Shown: positions 5,341-5,807 of the stretch, in pieces | How the letters are laid out: each line of letters opens with the position of its first letter | How positions within the stretch are numbered: position 1 is the stretch's first letter | From: Victivallales bacterium | GTDB taxonomy: Bacteria; Verrucomicrobiota; Lentisphaeria; Oligosphaerales; Oligosphaeraceae | Assembly (NCBI GenBank): GCA_017543165.1 | Contig: JAFYGL010000349.1 | Coordinates: 1 to 5,807, forward strand | Length of the DNA: 5,807 nt | Direction of reading: 5' to 3' | Made by a program: the position numbers and the translations under genes | The notes under the pieces: generated by a model | Databases searched by the model: none | What the model was told of the DNA's origin: nothing | What the model saw: only the letters and a program-made list of their open reading frames with translations

Positions 5341-5807
5341 TCCACTCAAGTTTGCAATTCTAGCCTCGAGTTTAGTTTTTTCGTAGTCAGTCATTTCGGG
5401 AGCCTTCAGTCTTTCTTTCAGGATTTTAGTTCTAGCCTCAATTTTCTCAGGATCTCCAAACCCCTCTATAATAATTGTGCTATCTCTACCCACGATTACT
5501 TTATTTGCACTTCCCAGATCTTCGTGAGTAATATCGTTTAAGGCCACTCCGCTTTCCTGGCTCACATAAGTACCACCACAAGCAACGGAGATATCAGCCA
5601 TTATATTTTTTCTAGAGTCTCCGAAGTCAATACCTTTCACAACACAGCATCTAAGAGCGCCGGAGAGAGTATTAATAACGAGGGTGGTATTTACGTTCTC
5701 ATCCATCTCGTCGCATACAATCAGGAAACTTCTACCTTCTTTCATTACGATATCGATAGCGGGTAATATCTGATTTACGCTAGAGATACGTTCACCACAG
5801 ACCAGGA
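5299..5807 (-). CDS. Divergent GroEL-type chaperonin, apical-domain fragment (both ends incomplete)
   Basis: Internal piece of a 60-kDa chaperonin, the ATP-driven ring that folds proteins in the cytoplasm. The frame is open to the right edge: VCGERISSVNQILPAIDIV precedes the first visible Met (5745), matching GroEL's KKISNIRELLPVLEAV, so that Met is internal. Then come FLIVCDEMDE, TTLVINTLSGALRCCVVKG, DFGDSRKNIMADI (GroEL GFGDRRKAMLQDI), ACGGTYVSQESG, HEDLGSANKVIV and DYEKTKLEARIANLSG. This corresponds roughly to E. coli GroEL residues 220-374, most of the apical domain. Homology stops at the LSG codons (5341-5349). The last 14 residues to the stop at 5299 are out-of-frame phosphoesterase DNA. 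The C-terminal intermediate and equatorial domains, with part of the ATP site, are missing. The normally near-invariant APGFGD reads GIDFGD. Low GC and AGA-only arginines (7 of 8) set it apart. Phage or another genome is the likely source; not functional as it stands. Confidence 0.8.
   Translation of the reverse strand, partial: LVCGERISSVNQILPAIDIVMKEGRSFLIVCDEMDENVNTTLVINTLSGALRCCVVKGIDFGDSRKNIMADISVACGGTYVSQESGVALNDITHEDLGSANKVIVGRDSTIIIEGFGDPEKIEARTKILKERLKAPEMTDYEKTKLEARIANLSGKHWTMSRPCQRMH
5336..5345. other. Junction between chaperonin and phosphoesterase sequence
   Basis: Around here the minus-strand reading switches from GroEL (ending LSG at 5341-5349) to a metallophosphoesterase tail in another frame (beginning about WKTLDH at 5344-5327). 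GC falls from about 54% (5101-5340) to about 41% (5401-5760). A few bases (TTGAGTGGA, 5349-5341 on the minus strand) read sensibly in both frames, which may be microhomology. No target-site duplication or transposon end is visible. Confidence 0.65.

Noticed and set aside
5022..5363. 113-codon open frame on the + strand
   Set aside because: It is antisense to the phosphoesterase fragment and the AT-rich leader, has no Shine-Dalgarno, and its Ser-rich translation shows no family resemblance.

Overview
The window looks like a piece of chromosome from a Gram-negative (diderm) bacterium of moderate GC content. The evidence is a FadL-type outer-membrane barrel, a YbjN-fold protein, a sugar-type oxidoreductase and a cell-envelope-type glycosyltransferase. 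The mix of Gfo/Idh, DUF58 and FadL genes would fit PVC-type phyla, but nothing here fixes the taxon, so that remains a guess. No tRNA, rRNA, CRISPR array, transposase or insertion sequence was seen.

Layout, left to right. Bases 1-1134 (+) are the 3' part of a FadL/OMPP1-family outer-membrane transport protein, cut by the left edge. It is followed by two hairpins, the second a strong intrinsic terminator (1184-1229). Everything after this is on the minus strand and converges on the terminator. In transcription order it reads: a YbjN-domain protein with a very acidic 55-residue tail (4986-4363), a Gfo/Idh/MocA oxidoreductase (4315-3287), a DUF58/VWA-like protein (3239-2376) and a family-4-type glycosyltransferase (2376-1348). 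DUF58 and the glycosyltransferase share a base in a TGATG stop/start overlap, so they are very probably translationally coupled. A long perfect inverted repeat sits between the YbjN stop and the oxidoreductase ATG and may be a control point. The oxidoreductase and glycosyltransferase suggest sugar or glycan modification. The DUF58 protein, here without a visible MoxR partner, is the unexpected member.

The right end (about 5108-5807, minus strand) is the most anomalous part. Bases 5108-5340 encode the C-terminus of a YfcE/MJ0936-type metallophosphoesterase with about 54% GC, like its neighbours. At about 5340 the reading frame, base composition (about 41% GC) and arginine codon choice (almost all AGA) change abruptly, and the sequence becomes the apical domain of a divergent GroEL-type chaperonin that runs off the right edge. 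The chaperonin lacks its whole C-terminal half and the phosphoesterase lacks its whole N-terminal catalytic part. This is either an illegitimate recombination or mobile-element junction, with a possibly phage-derived chaperonin, or an assembly chimera. The sequence alone cannot separate these.
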